31,250 nt of DNA from a virus. The position numbers were made by a program, and so were the translations under genes. The stretch spans positions 1 through 31,250 of IMG/VR virus record IMGVR_UViG_3300005264_000138; one strand, written 5' to 3'. This document shows, piece after piece, positions 23,331 to 30,698 of this stretch (the first letter of the stretch is position 1; the number at the start of each line of letters is the position of its first letter). The notes beneath the pieces were generated by a model. It saw only the letters and a program-made list of their open reading frames with translations, was not told where the DNA came from and searched no databases.

Positions 23331-24137
23331 AAGTTTCTCCTTCTTTAAAATAAAATTAAAATATGTTGAAAAATCTTGGGTAATTCTATCTATTAAGCCT
23401 TTTTCTTTTGCTTGTTCTGCAAGGAAAACTTGACCATCGGCCATAGATAGTGCTTTTTGGGTATTTACTTTGCGGTTTCGGGCAACTGAATTTACGAAAA
23501 TTGAATATAGTTGGTCTAATCTATCTTGAAAAACATCTTTGGCTTGTTTGCTTAAAGGTTCATCTTCATTGCCAAGAGTCTTATATGCTCCTGCTGCAAG
23601 GTGGGTGAATTTTAGACCGGCTTTTTCATTCCATTTTGACCAATCTATGTGCATGGTGCGAACGCCAATACTTCCTATATTTGCAGTAATTGGTGCTGCA
23701 ATATGTTTTGTGGCGGAACCTATCCAGTAAGCTGCACTGCACATGGTGCCGTCTGCATAGGCGTAAATATTTTTTTGTTTTTTGGCGTTGTAAATAAAAT
23801 CTGCAAGTTCGTTGCATCCGGAGACCGTTCCACCGGGGGAGTTTATTTTTAGAACTATGGCTTTAACATCCGGGTGGGTTAAGGCTTTTTGAATATTAGC
23901 TTGTATGTAGCTATAATCATAAATGTATAAAGCATCTCGAATTGAAATAATTGCTATATTATTTTTAATATCTGACTTAATATTATTCAAAGGTTTTTCT
24001 GCAAAATAATCGGCGGTGGTTTGTGGTTGGTCGGCATTTGTCGGCAAATGTAGTAACATACATTCGAGGGCATCTTCTGTCATGGCCCAGGGTTCTGTAA
24101 AGTGTGTGTATGCGAATTTATTATCAGGAAGTTTCAT
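22893..24137 (-). CDS. Prohead protease with C-terminal scaffold (S49/ClpP-like, gpC family)
   Basis: 414 residues; the ATG at 24137 follows AAAAGGAT and lies 3 bases after the portal stop. The protease domain spans about 55-260: LKINSPGGTVSG (oxyanion strand), DGTMCSAAYW with catalytic Ser134, ANIGSIGVR, and AYKTLGNEDEP with the general base Lys186. This is the signature of S49/signal-peptide-peptidase-A-like head proteases. Residues 270-414 are the scaffold part. It processes the prohead during maturation. Confidence 0.9.
   Translation of the reverse strand: MKLPDNKFAYTHFTEPWAMTEDALECMLLHLPTNADQPQTTADYFAEKPLNNIKSDIKNNIAIISIRDALYIYDYSYIQANIQKALTHPDVKAIVLKINSPGGTVSGCNELADFIYNAKKQKNIYAYADGTMCSAAYWIGSATKHIAAPITANIGSIGVRTMHIDWSKWNEKAGLKFTHLAAGAYKTLGNEDEPLSKQAKDVFQDRLDQLYSIFVNSVARNRKVNTQKALSMADGQVFLAEQAKEKGLIDRITQDFSTYFNFILKKEKLMDLTSLKNDHKDLYDQVKALGIKEGVAQATTDAEKAQEQLSAATTDKILGIATIIAGEKISNKIKTIIDTGATVDVVKALQSSFQADNADNANADNANADNASRQAILTGLENAHSDGVNQQTGTANKANQTVEEEAKSYSDLVA
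23026..23070. repeat. 15-bp tandem repeat coding for ADNAN units
   Basis: Three 15-bp units (23026-23040, 23041-23055, 23056-23070) with two or three differences in the middle copy. They encode the Asp/Asn/Ala-rich linker of the scaffold segment. The length is a multiple of three, so copy number can change without breaking the frame. Confidence 0.75.
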
Positions 24138-24139
24138 TT

Positions 24140-25705
24140 TTATCCTTTTGTATTATCATTACTGGACTGGTTATTATTATTTTCAGGTTCGGCGTTTTGG
24201 TTTTGTTCCTGCTTAACTTCTGCAGGTGGGGTTAAACCTAACTCTTTTTCTTTTGTTTTTTCTCTGTTTCTCTGTTCAAGATTGGTTTCATAATCGCCCC
24301 CGCCACTTTCTGCTGTTACATTTGCAAGGGTAGAGATATTATGCTGTATGGCCAGAATATTGGCTTTAATTTCTTTTAATGGATCTACATTACCTTTTTT
24401 GGGAGGTATCCAGTTGGATTTTGTGTAGGCATGGCTTTGTTCGTACCAGTCCGGGGAATTTTTCGGCAGTTTTATCATACCCCTTAACCATGCTTCTTCT
24501 AATACCATACGCCAAACAGGTTGGCAGAATCCGTCTATCATCCATTTTTGATATACTGCATAAACTCGCCAGGCTTCCAAAAGTGCCGCACGGGCAGATG
24601 AGTAATTTGTTTTGGAAAAATCTTTTGCGATAACTTCGTAGGGCATGCCTATAGATGCACCAATTGCCCTTAAAATCCTTTCCACAAAAGAGTCGAAGGA
24701 ATTTGAAGGGCGATCCGATTTTAAGATATGGGGTTTTTCGTTTACGTTACCGTACAAAATAGCACCGGGAGCGGTTTCCTGATACTTATTTTTAGGGTCG
24801 TTTTCATTACTGGTATTAAATCCTTGTGCTACTCCCTGGGGATCTACTGTTTCTATAAAAACAGGGAAAGAAGATGCTATAATGGCACCTACCAGTTCAA
24901 AGTCTAAATAATCGTTTAAATCTTTGAAAAACTTCATGGCAGGTGCTAATATGGAAACGCCCCTTACCTGCTCTTCGGATTTTGTTACAAAGTTATGGAT
25001 TAAACCAGGGCGGTGTCCGGCATGGGCGTTGATTTTTGTAAAATTTTGAGAACTTAGATCATGGTCGATAAATCCGTCTTGGGGATTGGCTACCCAATAA
25101 GCTGTTGGTCTGCCGTGTTTGCCGTATTCTATGCCGTCCTTAATATTGTTTTTTTCGGTTAAATCTGATGGTGTGTAAACCCTTAGAGGATCCACCGATT
25201 GCAGTTTCATGGAAAATTTTTGATTTGGGTAGTTGGTCATAATGGGGATGCGGAAAAATTCCCCTTTTACCAACATGGTTCTTACAGCTACAAGGCAATT
25301 TTGCCAAAACTTTAAACGACCGGCCGCATCTGAATCATCTTGCCAAATATGCCAAGCCCATTCGGCTTGGGTTTGGAAATCCTTAACCTGGTCGGGAGTC
25401 CAGTTTAAGATTTTGGCGTTCGGCGTGGATTGAGGTAGTAATCCTGTGCCGACGCTATTTATGGCAATGGAATCAATGGCAGATGCGGCGTGGGGGTCAT
25501 TGGCGGTAAGGTCTTCTGCCCTGTCGGTTATTAACTGCCTTTCAGTTCTTCTGGTAAACTCTTCGGTGTTTCTGGATACAAACCAGTTGGATAAGGTGCC
25601 TCTTAAACCACCTGCCAAACGTGATACTTCAGAGGTGCCGTAAGGGTTTATATTGGATGGCTTTAGGGGTTGGTTATTTGGTCCGTATAGTATAGGAGTT
25701 GTCAT
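24140..25705 (-). CDS. Portal protein (lambda gpB family)
   Basis: 521 residues; the start at 25705 overlaps the stop of the gpW-like gene (ATGA). Recognised by SRLAGGLRGTLSNWFVSRNT near the N-terminus, ARDLTANDPHAASAID-like residues (AEDLTANDPHAASAIDSIA), IWQDDSDAAGRLKFWQNCL, the acidic FELVGAIIASSF segment, GAILYGNVNEKPHILKSDRP, and ASIGMPYEVIAKDFSKTNYS with the SARAALLEAW helix. The C-terminus (after 480) is a Gln/Asn-rich tail. It forms the dodecameric DNA channel and docks the terminase. Confidence 0.92.
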   Translation of the reverse strand: MTTPILYGPNNQPLKPSNINPYGTSEVSRLAGGLRGTLSNWFVSRNTEEFTRRTERQLITDRAEDLTANDPHAASAIDSIAINSVGTGLLPQSTPNAKILNWTPDQVKDFQTQAEWAWHIWQDDSDAAGRLKFWQNCLVAVRTMLVKGEFFRIPIMTNYPNQKFSMKLQSVDPLRVYTPSDLTEKNNIKDGIEYGKHGRPTAYWVANPQDGFIDHDLSSQNFTKINAHAGHRPGLIHNFVTKSEEQVRGVSILAPAMKFFKDLNDYLDFELVGAIIASSFPVFIETVDPQGVAQGFNTSNENDPKNKYQETAPGAILYGNVNEKPHILKSDRPSNSFDSFVERILRAIGASIGMPYEVIAKDFSKTNYSSARAALLEAWRVYAVYQKWMIDGFCQPVWRMVLEEAWLRGMIKLPKNSPDWYEQSHAYTKSNWIPPKKGNVDPLKEIKANILAIQHNISTLANVTAESGGGDYETNLEQRNREKTKEKELGLTPPAEVKQEQNQNAEPENNNNQSSNDNTKG

Positions 25706-25923
25706 CTGGCCACTACTCCTTGATTTATATACATTCGGTTACTACCGGTTGTTTTAGATTGTTGGGTTTCTAACCATTCAAGGTGGGTTCTGATTTCGGA
25801 AAGATCGGCACGGACAAGACTACGAGCGCCTATTGTATATTGTTGTCCTTTGGTAATGGCGTTAAGTGCGGCTTTCCACTCGGCAATTTCGTTATTAATT
25901 TCATCTAATGTGTAGAGTGCCAA
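25702..25923 (-). CDS. Head-tail joining protein gpW-like
   Basis: 73 residues. No ATG fits; the start is a TTG at 25923 preceded by an AGGGGGG ribosome site. The two-helix-plus-hairpin pattern of gpW is visible: YTLDEINNEIAEWKAALNAI, TKGQQYTIGARSLVRADLSE, then RTHLEWLETQQSKT. gpW plugs the portal and begins tail docking. It overlaps the portal start by 4 bases. Its ribosome site lies at the edge of a 12-bp hairpin (25930-25985), so its translation may be kept low. Confidence 0.75.
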   Translation of the reverse strand: MALYTLDEINNEIAEWKAALNAITKGQQYTIGARSLVRADLSEIRTHLEWLETQQSKTTGSNRMYINQGVVAR

Positions 25924-25929
25924 ATTGCC

Positions 25930-25985
25930 CCCCTGATATTAAAAAGTAAATATTATTATTTAATTAGGTTTTATAATATCAGGGG
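25930..25985. promoter_or_regulatory. 12-bp hairpin adjoining the gpW ribosome site
   Basis: CCCCTGATATTA (25930-25941) and TAATATCAGGGG (25974-25985) are perfect inverted repeats with a 32-base AT-rich loop. In the mRNA (minus strand) the 3' arm ends with the G-run that forms the Shine-Dalgarno of the TTG-start gpW gene. No U-run follows, so a terminator is unlikely. A translational brake is the best reading. Confidence 0.5.
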
Positions 25986-25998
25986 AATTGGAGAAAGT

Positions 25999-26043
25999 CA
26001 TGCACGCTATGCACACTATGCACACTATGCACACTATGCACAA
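25999..26043. repeat. Tandem array of five 9-bp ATGCAC-containing units
   Basis: Units catgcacgc, tatgcacac three times, then tatgcacaa, in register at 9-bp steps, each holding the hexamer ATGCAC. The array sits in the 170-bp gap between the HTH chimera gene and the gpW-like gene. It resembles a small iteron-like binding array. The same half-site appears in the palindrome at 26828-26843. Confidence 0.75.
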
Positions 26044-26094
26044 AATATTTTTATAATATAAAAAAAGTTTTGGGGATTTAATAAAGGCAAGTAA

Positions 26095-26808
26095 TCACAT
26101 CTGAAAATGAAATATACCTGCCGGAGACCATGCTATAGTATAATCATTATCTTCAATACAGCAATTCTGAGCTATGTCATTAACAACTTTCATAGTAAGT
26201 ATTGCTATAATCGGTTTAACAAGCCCATTAACCGTTTCATCTTGATAAATAACAGCATGTTTAAAAGTAGCGTTTAAATTCGGCCAAACGGCATCGTGAG
26301 CATTAAATATCATACAATTATCTTGGCTTTCCTGATATTCACATTTTTTCCCAGTCAATAAAATACCTCCGGCTGTGTAATTAGTACCTATCACTGATAT
26401 TTCATTTGTTAAATCACCCCAAACCATATCATCACCAATCACCTTAGGCATATCTGTATGTAAAGAAATTTTTATATTAGGGCTCATTAAATTAATATTC
26501 TTATGTGTTAACTTATACATTAAATTGGGAGCAATAACTTGGAAACCTATTTTTTTATCAGGAAAGATAATTTTTTTTTTAATAAATGCGATAACGTCAT
26601 TTATGGGGTAAGCTACTGTATTACCTATAATAAAGCTATTTTTAATACCGATGCCTTTACGATCTAAATTTTTATGATAAGATCCATTCAATATGCCTCC
26701 TGTTTTTGTTTTTAAGTCTGTCCTTAAAATCAAACCATAAGGATTATTTTTAATAATTCTTTCGCAAATAACATCTACGATGTTTTTTTGAATTAAATTT
26801 TCTGACAT
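26095..26808 (-). CDS. Chimera: HTH DNA-binding domain fused to a phage structural domain
   Basis: 237 residues; the ATG at 26808 has AAAGGAG 7 bases upstream. Residues 20-80 follow the AlpA/excisionase-like HTH pattern: RTDLKTKTGGILNGSYHKNL, DRKGIGIKNSFIIGNTVAYP, then DVIAFIKKK. Residues about 88-237 align with the tail-region protein at 14533-14979 (shared NIKISLH, VWGD..NEI, AHD.VW, DETV.G.V.PIIA, DYTI.WS..GI), about 40% identity. It lies between the large terminase and gpW, where a virion tail domain is not expected. A virion-sensing regulator or a morphogenesis timer are possible roles; a relic of recombination is the simpler alternative. ATGCAC-type sites bracket the gene. Confidence 0.65.
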   Translation of the reverse strand: MSENLIQKNIVDVICERIIKNNPYGLILRTDLKTKTGGILNGSYHKNLDRKGIGIKNSFIIGNTVAYPINDVIAFIKKKIIFPDKKIGFQVIAPNLMYKLTHKNINLMSPNIKISLHTDMPKVIGDDMVWGDLTNEISVIGTNYTAGGILLTGKKCEYQESQDNCMIFNAHDAVWPNLNATFKHAVIYQDETVNGLVKPIIAILTMKVVNDIAQNCCIEDNDYTIAWSPAGIFHFQM

Positions 26809-26827
26809 AATAAACTCCTTTGATAGT

Positions 26828-26843
26828 AGTGCATTAATGCACT
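26828..26843. promoter_or_regulatory. Perfect 16-bp palindrome upstream of the chimera gene
   Basis: AGTGCATTAATGCACT is a perfect palindrome 20 bp upstream of the chimera start. Each half contains ATGCAC, the same core as the tandem array downstream of the gene. It is a likely operator for autoregulation by the HTH domain or by the HTH protein encoded at 26927-27124. No clear promoter boxes can be assigned around it. Confidence 0.5.
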
Positions 26844-26926
26844 GTTATAAGTTACAATTTATTTATTTATTTATAATCTTTTAACATCATTAGACAACTC
26901 ACCTCTCTTTTTATTAATTAAAATTA

Positions 26927-27124
26927 TTATAAATTACAATCTTTTTCCATTTTATTAAGAAAAAAATTTAAAACACTTAATCTTACTCTAATACCATGTT
27001 TTTTCCCAATTCTTAAAGCAGGCAAATCACCGGCATCAATTAAATTGTAAACATGACGACGGGAACAACTTAACTTGCTTTTTACCTGTTCTACATTTAA
27101 CAACCTGTCTTGTTTTAATGCCAT
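26927..27124 (-). CDS. Small HTH DNA-binding protein (excisionase/MerR-like, helix_turn_helix_17 type)
   Basis: 65 residues with an AAGGAAAAA ribosome site; it starts 10 bases after the terminase stop. The pattern LLNVEQVKSKLSCSRRHVYN, LIDAGDLPALRIGKKHGIRV is a classic winged HTH of excisionase/AlpA-like proteins. The C-terminal tail is basic. Such proteins bind DNA as excisionases, repressors or terminase partners. Located directly behind the large terminase and before a second HTH-carrying gene, it may control late genes or assist packaging. Which of these is unknown. Confidence 0.7.
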   Translation of the reverse strand: MALKQDRLLNVEQVKSKLSCSRRHVYNLIDAGDLPALRIGKKHGIRVRLSVLNFFLNKMEKDCNL

Positions 27125-27133
27125 AATTTTTCC

Positions 27134-29131
27134 TTATCGTTTGTTAAACCATGCAGGGCGTGACGCTGTGCGTGGTTTTGGTTGGGGTTCGGGTTTATTG
27201 TCGGTGGCCTCTTCGGGCATTTTTGAGCTTATAAAAGATAGCGACGGCATCCACTCGGGATCGGCACATGCGGCGGCTATATTTTCGCAATCCAATAAAT
27301 GATTATCTCGTCGGGTTTGAACCCATTCGGCTTTACCGGTTCGGTTCTTCTCTTTTCTTTCAGCTAAAATTTGCCTGGCGTAATCTATGCCTGTATCTGC
27401 ATTTAATGTTATATGCTGGGTCTCTTTTGTTGTACGATTTAATCGCCAATGCAACTGATCCTTAAATTTATTTACATCCAAGAAAAAGAGGGTGATACCT
27501 CCGGGGATCGGGCGGTTTCCCCGTGACATCTTATCTATTACCCTTGGAATTACTTTTTTTACTTGTGGGTGAGATGCCCCTTTTATGGCAAAAACCACAC
27601 CACGGCCGTTTTTCCTTACCCAATCATATACTTCCTCGGTTTTTGACCAGTCGTCATCCTTAGCTTTTCCGCCACCTGAATCGATACCGGCTCTCCAAAT
27701 TCCCATTTTTATTGCTGGGTCTTTGCCTTCGATTTGGTATCTGGTATTAAAAACAAGATTTTCTACATCTTTCCAAGTGGTAACATAGCCGTATTGGATT
27801 AAATGACTGTTTAAATGTTTATCCCATGCACGAATCACAAACCAGAACCCCCTTAATTGAACGTCTATTCCCATTGTAAGTGCCACAGCATCCTTTGGTA
27901 CTACACCAGCCGGCAAATGGTTTTTATGGGCAAGGATTTCGTTTTCATCTTTTTTTACAATCAAATCTTTCCATGGGAGGGCACAGTAGGAATTTAGGAA
28001 ATCTTGCATTTTTATGGGATCGTTTAAGCCAAGCAAGAAAGCAGATGCAATTTCACTTAGACTTACAAAATAGGATATCCATGAGGGGATATGAAAGCCT
28101 ATTGTGGCGGGTCGGAATGTTTCTAGATAGGTTTGCATGGAAATATTTTTCTCTCTTGTTTTCCAAGAGCCGTTTTGCACGGCAAGATTGCGGATATGGT
28201 CATCCCAAACACCTTTACAATGGGCACATTCGTACCATGCAAGGTTTTTATTTCGTATCTCTTTAGGATCGGCTTTTGAACGTCCTTCCCATTTTATTCC
28301 CTTAAAATCCATCAGTTGCGTTATGTTGCAAAGGGGGCATCTTACATGATAATCGAAAATAATATCTGCGTTATTTAACTCTTTCCAAACATTACCGGAT
28401 TCCACCGTGGGTGTGGAGATTTTAAAGAATTTGGATACCTGCCTAAAGGTTGTTAAGCGTTTATCAATTAATTCTATTACACCGGTTTCCTTTTGCCCCG
28501 GTTCAAAGCCGGGTTTATCAACTTCATCAGCGATAGCGTATTTTATGGGTTTATTTGCAAGGGATGCAACTGATCTGCCCCAGCCAAAATAGATAATCAT
28601 ATGTTGCAGGTTTATTCTTGAAGAGCTTTTATCTTTTTCCAAGCCTGTAAAGTAGGAACGTAGGCGTGGGGATGCTTTTATCATGGGCAACACTCTATCT
28701 TGGGAATTTTCTTTGGCTGTTTTTTCGTCCGGATAAACATACAATACAGGTCCGGGGCTTCTATCTATGCAGTAACCAACAAAATTATGCACAGCTTCTG
28801 ATCCACCTGTTTGTGGGGTTTTGCAAAGTGTTATTTCTCGTACAAATGGGAGAGCTGCGGCATCCATAATGCCGGTTAGATATGGGGTTACTTTGTTATG
28901 CCATAACCCTGGAAGAACCGACATTGTAAGAACACGGTGCTGTTCCGCCCACTTTGATACTTTTATGGGCTTGCGTTTTTTCATTACTTTTTTTTCAGCA
29001 CGGGAAAATTGAAATTGGAAATTTAATTTTCCGTTGTGCATAATGTTGGTAAGGTTCTCCCATAATTTGGAGCTGCACCAGTTGGGTTTTTTTTGAATGT
29101 GGTATTTTATCGGCTCTTTAAATAGTTGCAT
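27134..29131 (-). CDS. terL: Large terminase subunit (GpA family)
   Basis: 665 residues from the ATG at 29131. No clear ribosome site precedes this start, and the gene overlaps the upstream zinc-ribbon gene by 14 bases, so coupling is likely. The ATPase half has KWAEQHRVL, a deviant Walker A (KTPQTGGSEA, residues 104-113), Walker B (YAIADEVDKP, 199-208) and a coupling segment FKISTPT. A four-cysteine zinc knot (CPLC at 265-268, CAHC at 302-305) is a GpA hallmark. The nuclease half begins near 415 (LTMGIDVQLRGFWFVIRAW), followed by GIDSGGGKAKDD. It cuts and translocates DNA into the prohead. Confidence 0.93.
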   Translation of the reverse strand: MQLFKEPIKYHIQKKPNWCSSKLWENLTNIMHNGKLNFQFQFSRAEKKVMKKRKPIKVSKWAEQHRVLTMSVLPGLWHNKVTPYLTGIMDAAALPFVREITLCKTPQTGGSEAVHNFVGYCIDRSPGPVLYVYPDEKTAKENSQDRVLPMIKASPRLRSYFTGLEKDKSSSRINLQHMIIYFGWGRSVASLANKPIKYAIADEVDKPGFEPGQKETGVIELIDKRLTTFRQVSKFFKISTPTVESGNVWKELNNADIIFDYHVRCPLCNITQLMDFKGIKWEGRSKADPKEIRNKNLAWYECAHCKGVWDDHIRNLAVQNGSWKTREKNISMQTYLETFRPATIGFHIPSWISYFVSLSEIASAFLLGLNDPIKMQDFLNSYCALPWKDLIVKKDENEILAHKNHLPAGVVPKDAVALTMGIDVQLRGFWFVIRAWDKHLNSHLIQYGYVTTWKDVENLVFNTRYQIEGKDPAIKMGIWRAGIDSGGGKAKDDDWSKTEEVYDWVRKNGRGVVFAIKGASHPQVKKVIPRVIDKMSRGNRPIPGGITLFFLDVNKFKDQLHWRLNRTTKETQHITLNADTGIDYARQILAERKEKNRTGKAEWVQTRRDNHLLDCENIAAACADPEWMPSLSFISSKMPEEATDNKPEPQPKPRTASRPAWFNKR

Positions 29132-29318
29132 TTTGTTTTTTTTTTATGTTTTTTAAGGTTTGGTTTATTATTTGTTCTCTCTCTTTTTCTAACTCTTCTA
29201 TCTCTTCGTTTGTGGCTTGGCGGTCTTCATGCTCGCAATGGTAGCAATACCAAATCCACCCTTCCCATTCGCTAATAATTAGTGGGGCTTGGCAGATTGG
29301 GCAGAGTGGATTGGTCAT
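29118..29318 (-). CDS. Small zinc-ribbon protein
   Basis: 66 residues from the ATG at 29318 (MTNPLCPICQAPL); an AGGA site is 8 bases upstream. Two CxxC pairs, CPIC and CYHC, are about 24 residues apart and form a typical zinc ribbon. The C-terminal half is a charged helix (EEIEELEKEREQIINQTLKN). It directly precedes the terminase and overlaps its start by 14 bases. Small zinc-ribbon proteins in this place are common in phages but have no fixed role. Confidence 0.55.
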   Translation of the reverse strand: MTNPLCPICQAPLIISEWEGWIWYCYHCEHEDRQATNEEIEELEKEREQIINQTLKNIKKKQNATI

Positions 29319-29333
29319 TTTAAGATTCCTATC

Positions 29334-29370
29334 AACAGCCATGGGATAGTATTAATTTCCCATGGCTGTT
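29334..29370. terminator. Perfect 13-bp inverted repeat between packaging and preceding genes
   Basis: AACAGCCATGGGA (29334-29346) and TCCCATGGCTGTT (29358-29370) flank an 11-base loop. A T-rich tract follows on the plus strand; on the minus (coding) strand no U-run follows. It might be an attenuator or processing site ahead of the packaging genes, or a weak terminator for plus-strand transcripts. The function is a guess. Confidence 0.35.
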
Positions 29371-29384
29371 TATTATATTAATTA

Positions 29385-29783
29385 TTAATTTTTCAAACCA
29401 ACGCCGTGATACCAAAGATTACCACGTTTTTGTGTTTCAAAACGTTCACGGAACCATTCAGTAAAACGTTTTTGTAAAGGAACACGTTGAGACAAGTTTG
29501 CTTTCCACCACTTTAAAAAAACAGGATATAACTCATTATGTGATACTTTTTGAGCTGTATCCAAAATACAGCATTCATTTAAAAACAAATCTATATTGTC
29601 GGAACAGGATTCTTTTGGGAAATACCAAATTCCTACTACTAATTTTAGTGGATCGCCATCAGGAACAATCGAGTCATTTTGTACAACATGCTCAACTGAA
29701 ATAAATGGATTTTGTTTTAACCACAAATTTACCTCATCTTCCAACACTGCACCCACCGTTCCAGAAAAAAGTTTTAATTTCAT
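29385..29783 (-). CDS. Small protein with a Cse60-like N-terminus and primase-like C-terminus
   Basis: 132 residues; the ATG at 29783 follows AAGGAGATTA. Residues 1-60 (MKLKLFSGTVGAVLEDEVNL, ISVEHVVQNDSIVPDG) resemble short phage and Cse60-like proteins. Residues 65-132 (LFLNECCILDTAQKVSHNEL, YPVFLKWWKANLSQRVP, RGNLWYHGVGLKN) resemble the winged-helix C-terminus of phage/D5-type primase-helicases, without the helicase itself. It may be a replication or DNA-binding adaptor, or a detached domain left by gene loss. Neither half can be assigned with certainty. Confidence 0.45.
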   Translation of the reverse strand: MKLKLFSGTVGAVLEDEVNLWLKQNPFISVEHVVQNDSIVPDGDPLKLVVGIWYFPKESCSDNIDLFLNECCILDTAQKVSHNELYPVFLKWWKANLSQRVPLQKRFTEWFRERFETQKRGNLWYHGVGLKN

Positions 29784-29874
29784 ATTAATCTCCTTGTTAT
29801 AAAATTATTATTATTTACTTCAAAAATACTATCATGTTATAATTTTTTACTTTATTTTTTTATACCACCTCCTT

Positions 29875-30171
29875 CTAACATCTTTTTCCTCCATGCCTGT
29901 AAGAACGGTTCGTATTTTTTCTATGCTTTTTTAAAATTTCTTCCATTAAGTTGATATCCCATGCCTCGCAAGCATCCAGCAAACGTATCGCAATATCTGC
30001 CAACTCCTCCCTAAAATTATCATCATCTTTTTTCCGATATGCCTCTAAAGCCTCCGAAACTTCGGAGTGTATTAAACATAAAACCGTTGGAACATCTGGC
30101 TTTGGTTCATCCCACCAGCCTTTACTCTTTGCATTCTTGTGTAGCATTTCTTGTAGCATTAGCATCTTCAT
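29875..30171 (-). CDS. MazG-like nucleotide pyrophosphohydrolase
   Basis: 98 residues. The ATG at 30171 overlaps the upstream stop as ATGA, which decides the start over an upstream ATG at 30207. The all-alpha NTP pyrophosphatase pattern is clear: CLIHSEVSEALEAYRK, then FREELADIAIRLLDACEAW with the acidic metal-binding residues (E-x-x-E and E-x-x-D), and a C-terminal RKNTNRSYRHGGKR loop. MazG-type enzymes hydrolyse NTPs or dNTPs. Phages may use them to adjust nucleotide pools or to blunt the stringent response. Confidence 0.85.
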   Translation of the reverse strand: MKMLMLQEMLHKNAKSKGWWDEPKPDVPTVLCLIHSEVSEALEAYRKKDDDNFREELADIAIRLLDACEAWDINLMEEILKKHRKNTNRSYRHGGKRC

Positions 30172-30494
30172 ATTTCGACCTCCACTTCTTCCATAAACAA
30201 TAAACACCAGTTCTCTTTTTGTTTATGATCCATGCATCCTTTGTCATGGGTGCATATTTTCAAAATATGCTCAGCCCATTCGCAATTATAACAGCTTTTT
30301 TCAGGCAATAATTCAACAGGTGTCTTCATTTTCATAATTTCGTCGTAATTGTAGCCCATAAAACAACTAATACATATTTTAGGCATGCTTGAACAATTGC
30401 CATGTACGCAAGTTTCACATGATTTTTCTTTTTTTTCTGTAAGTTCTTTATGTAAAAGACCGATATATCTGCTGTTTCTGGTTTCTTCTTTCAT
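30168..30494 (-). CDS. Cysteine-rich zinc-binding protein
   Basis: 108 residues. The ATG at 30494 overlaps the stop of the upstream gene by one base (TAATG). Ten cysteines occur in paired motifs (CETCVHGNC, CISCF, CYNCEW, CTHDKGC), suggesting two or three zinc sites. The sequence is otherwise charged. Found next to MazG and before terminase; similar cysteine-rich proteins are frequent in phage early or middle regions and may be DNA- or RNA-binding. No family is named. Confidence 0.6.
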   Translation of the reverse strand: MKEETRNSRYIGLLHKELTEKKEKSCETCVHGNCSSMPKICISCFMGYNYDEIMKMKTPVELLPEKSCYNCEWAEHILKICTHDKGCMDHKQKENWCLLFMEEVEVEI

Positions 30495-30655
30495 TACTCA
30501 TCCTCTCTTTCTTCGATGGTGGCATACCAGCCGATTTTTGTTTTTAATTCACAGTTGGGGCACTCCCAGTCAATACTATCGCAAACAAGCTCTGGCAAAT
30601 CATTGCCGTCAATTTCGACTTCTTGCCTACAATGAGGACATTCAAATTCTAACAC
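30494..30655 (-). CDS. 53-residue zinc-ribbon protein (short ORF)
   Basis: A GTG at 30655 with AGAGG 5 bases upstream opens LEFECPHCRQEVEIDGND, then DWECPNCELKTKIGWYA. CPHC and CPNC form a zinc ribbon. It ends with TAA overlapping the ATG of the next gene. An alternative GTG at 30661 adds two residues. With the genes at 30494 and 29318 it forms a set of three cysteine-rich small proteins around MazG. Confidence 0.6.
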   Translation of the reverse strand: MLEFECPHCRQEVEIDGNDLPELVCDSIDWECPNCELKTKIGWYATIEEREDE

Positions 30656-30698
30656 ATTCACCTCTCTTTCGATTTTAAATTTCTTTTTTTTAAGGTAA

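Noticed and set aside
26809-26926. Additional gene between the two HTH-coding genes
   Set aside because: Only the 16-bp palindrome and AT-rich sequence are present; no open frame with a ribosome site is seen.
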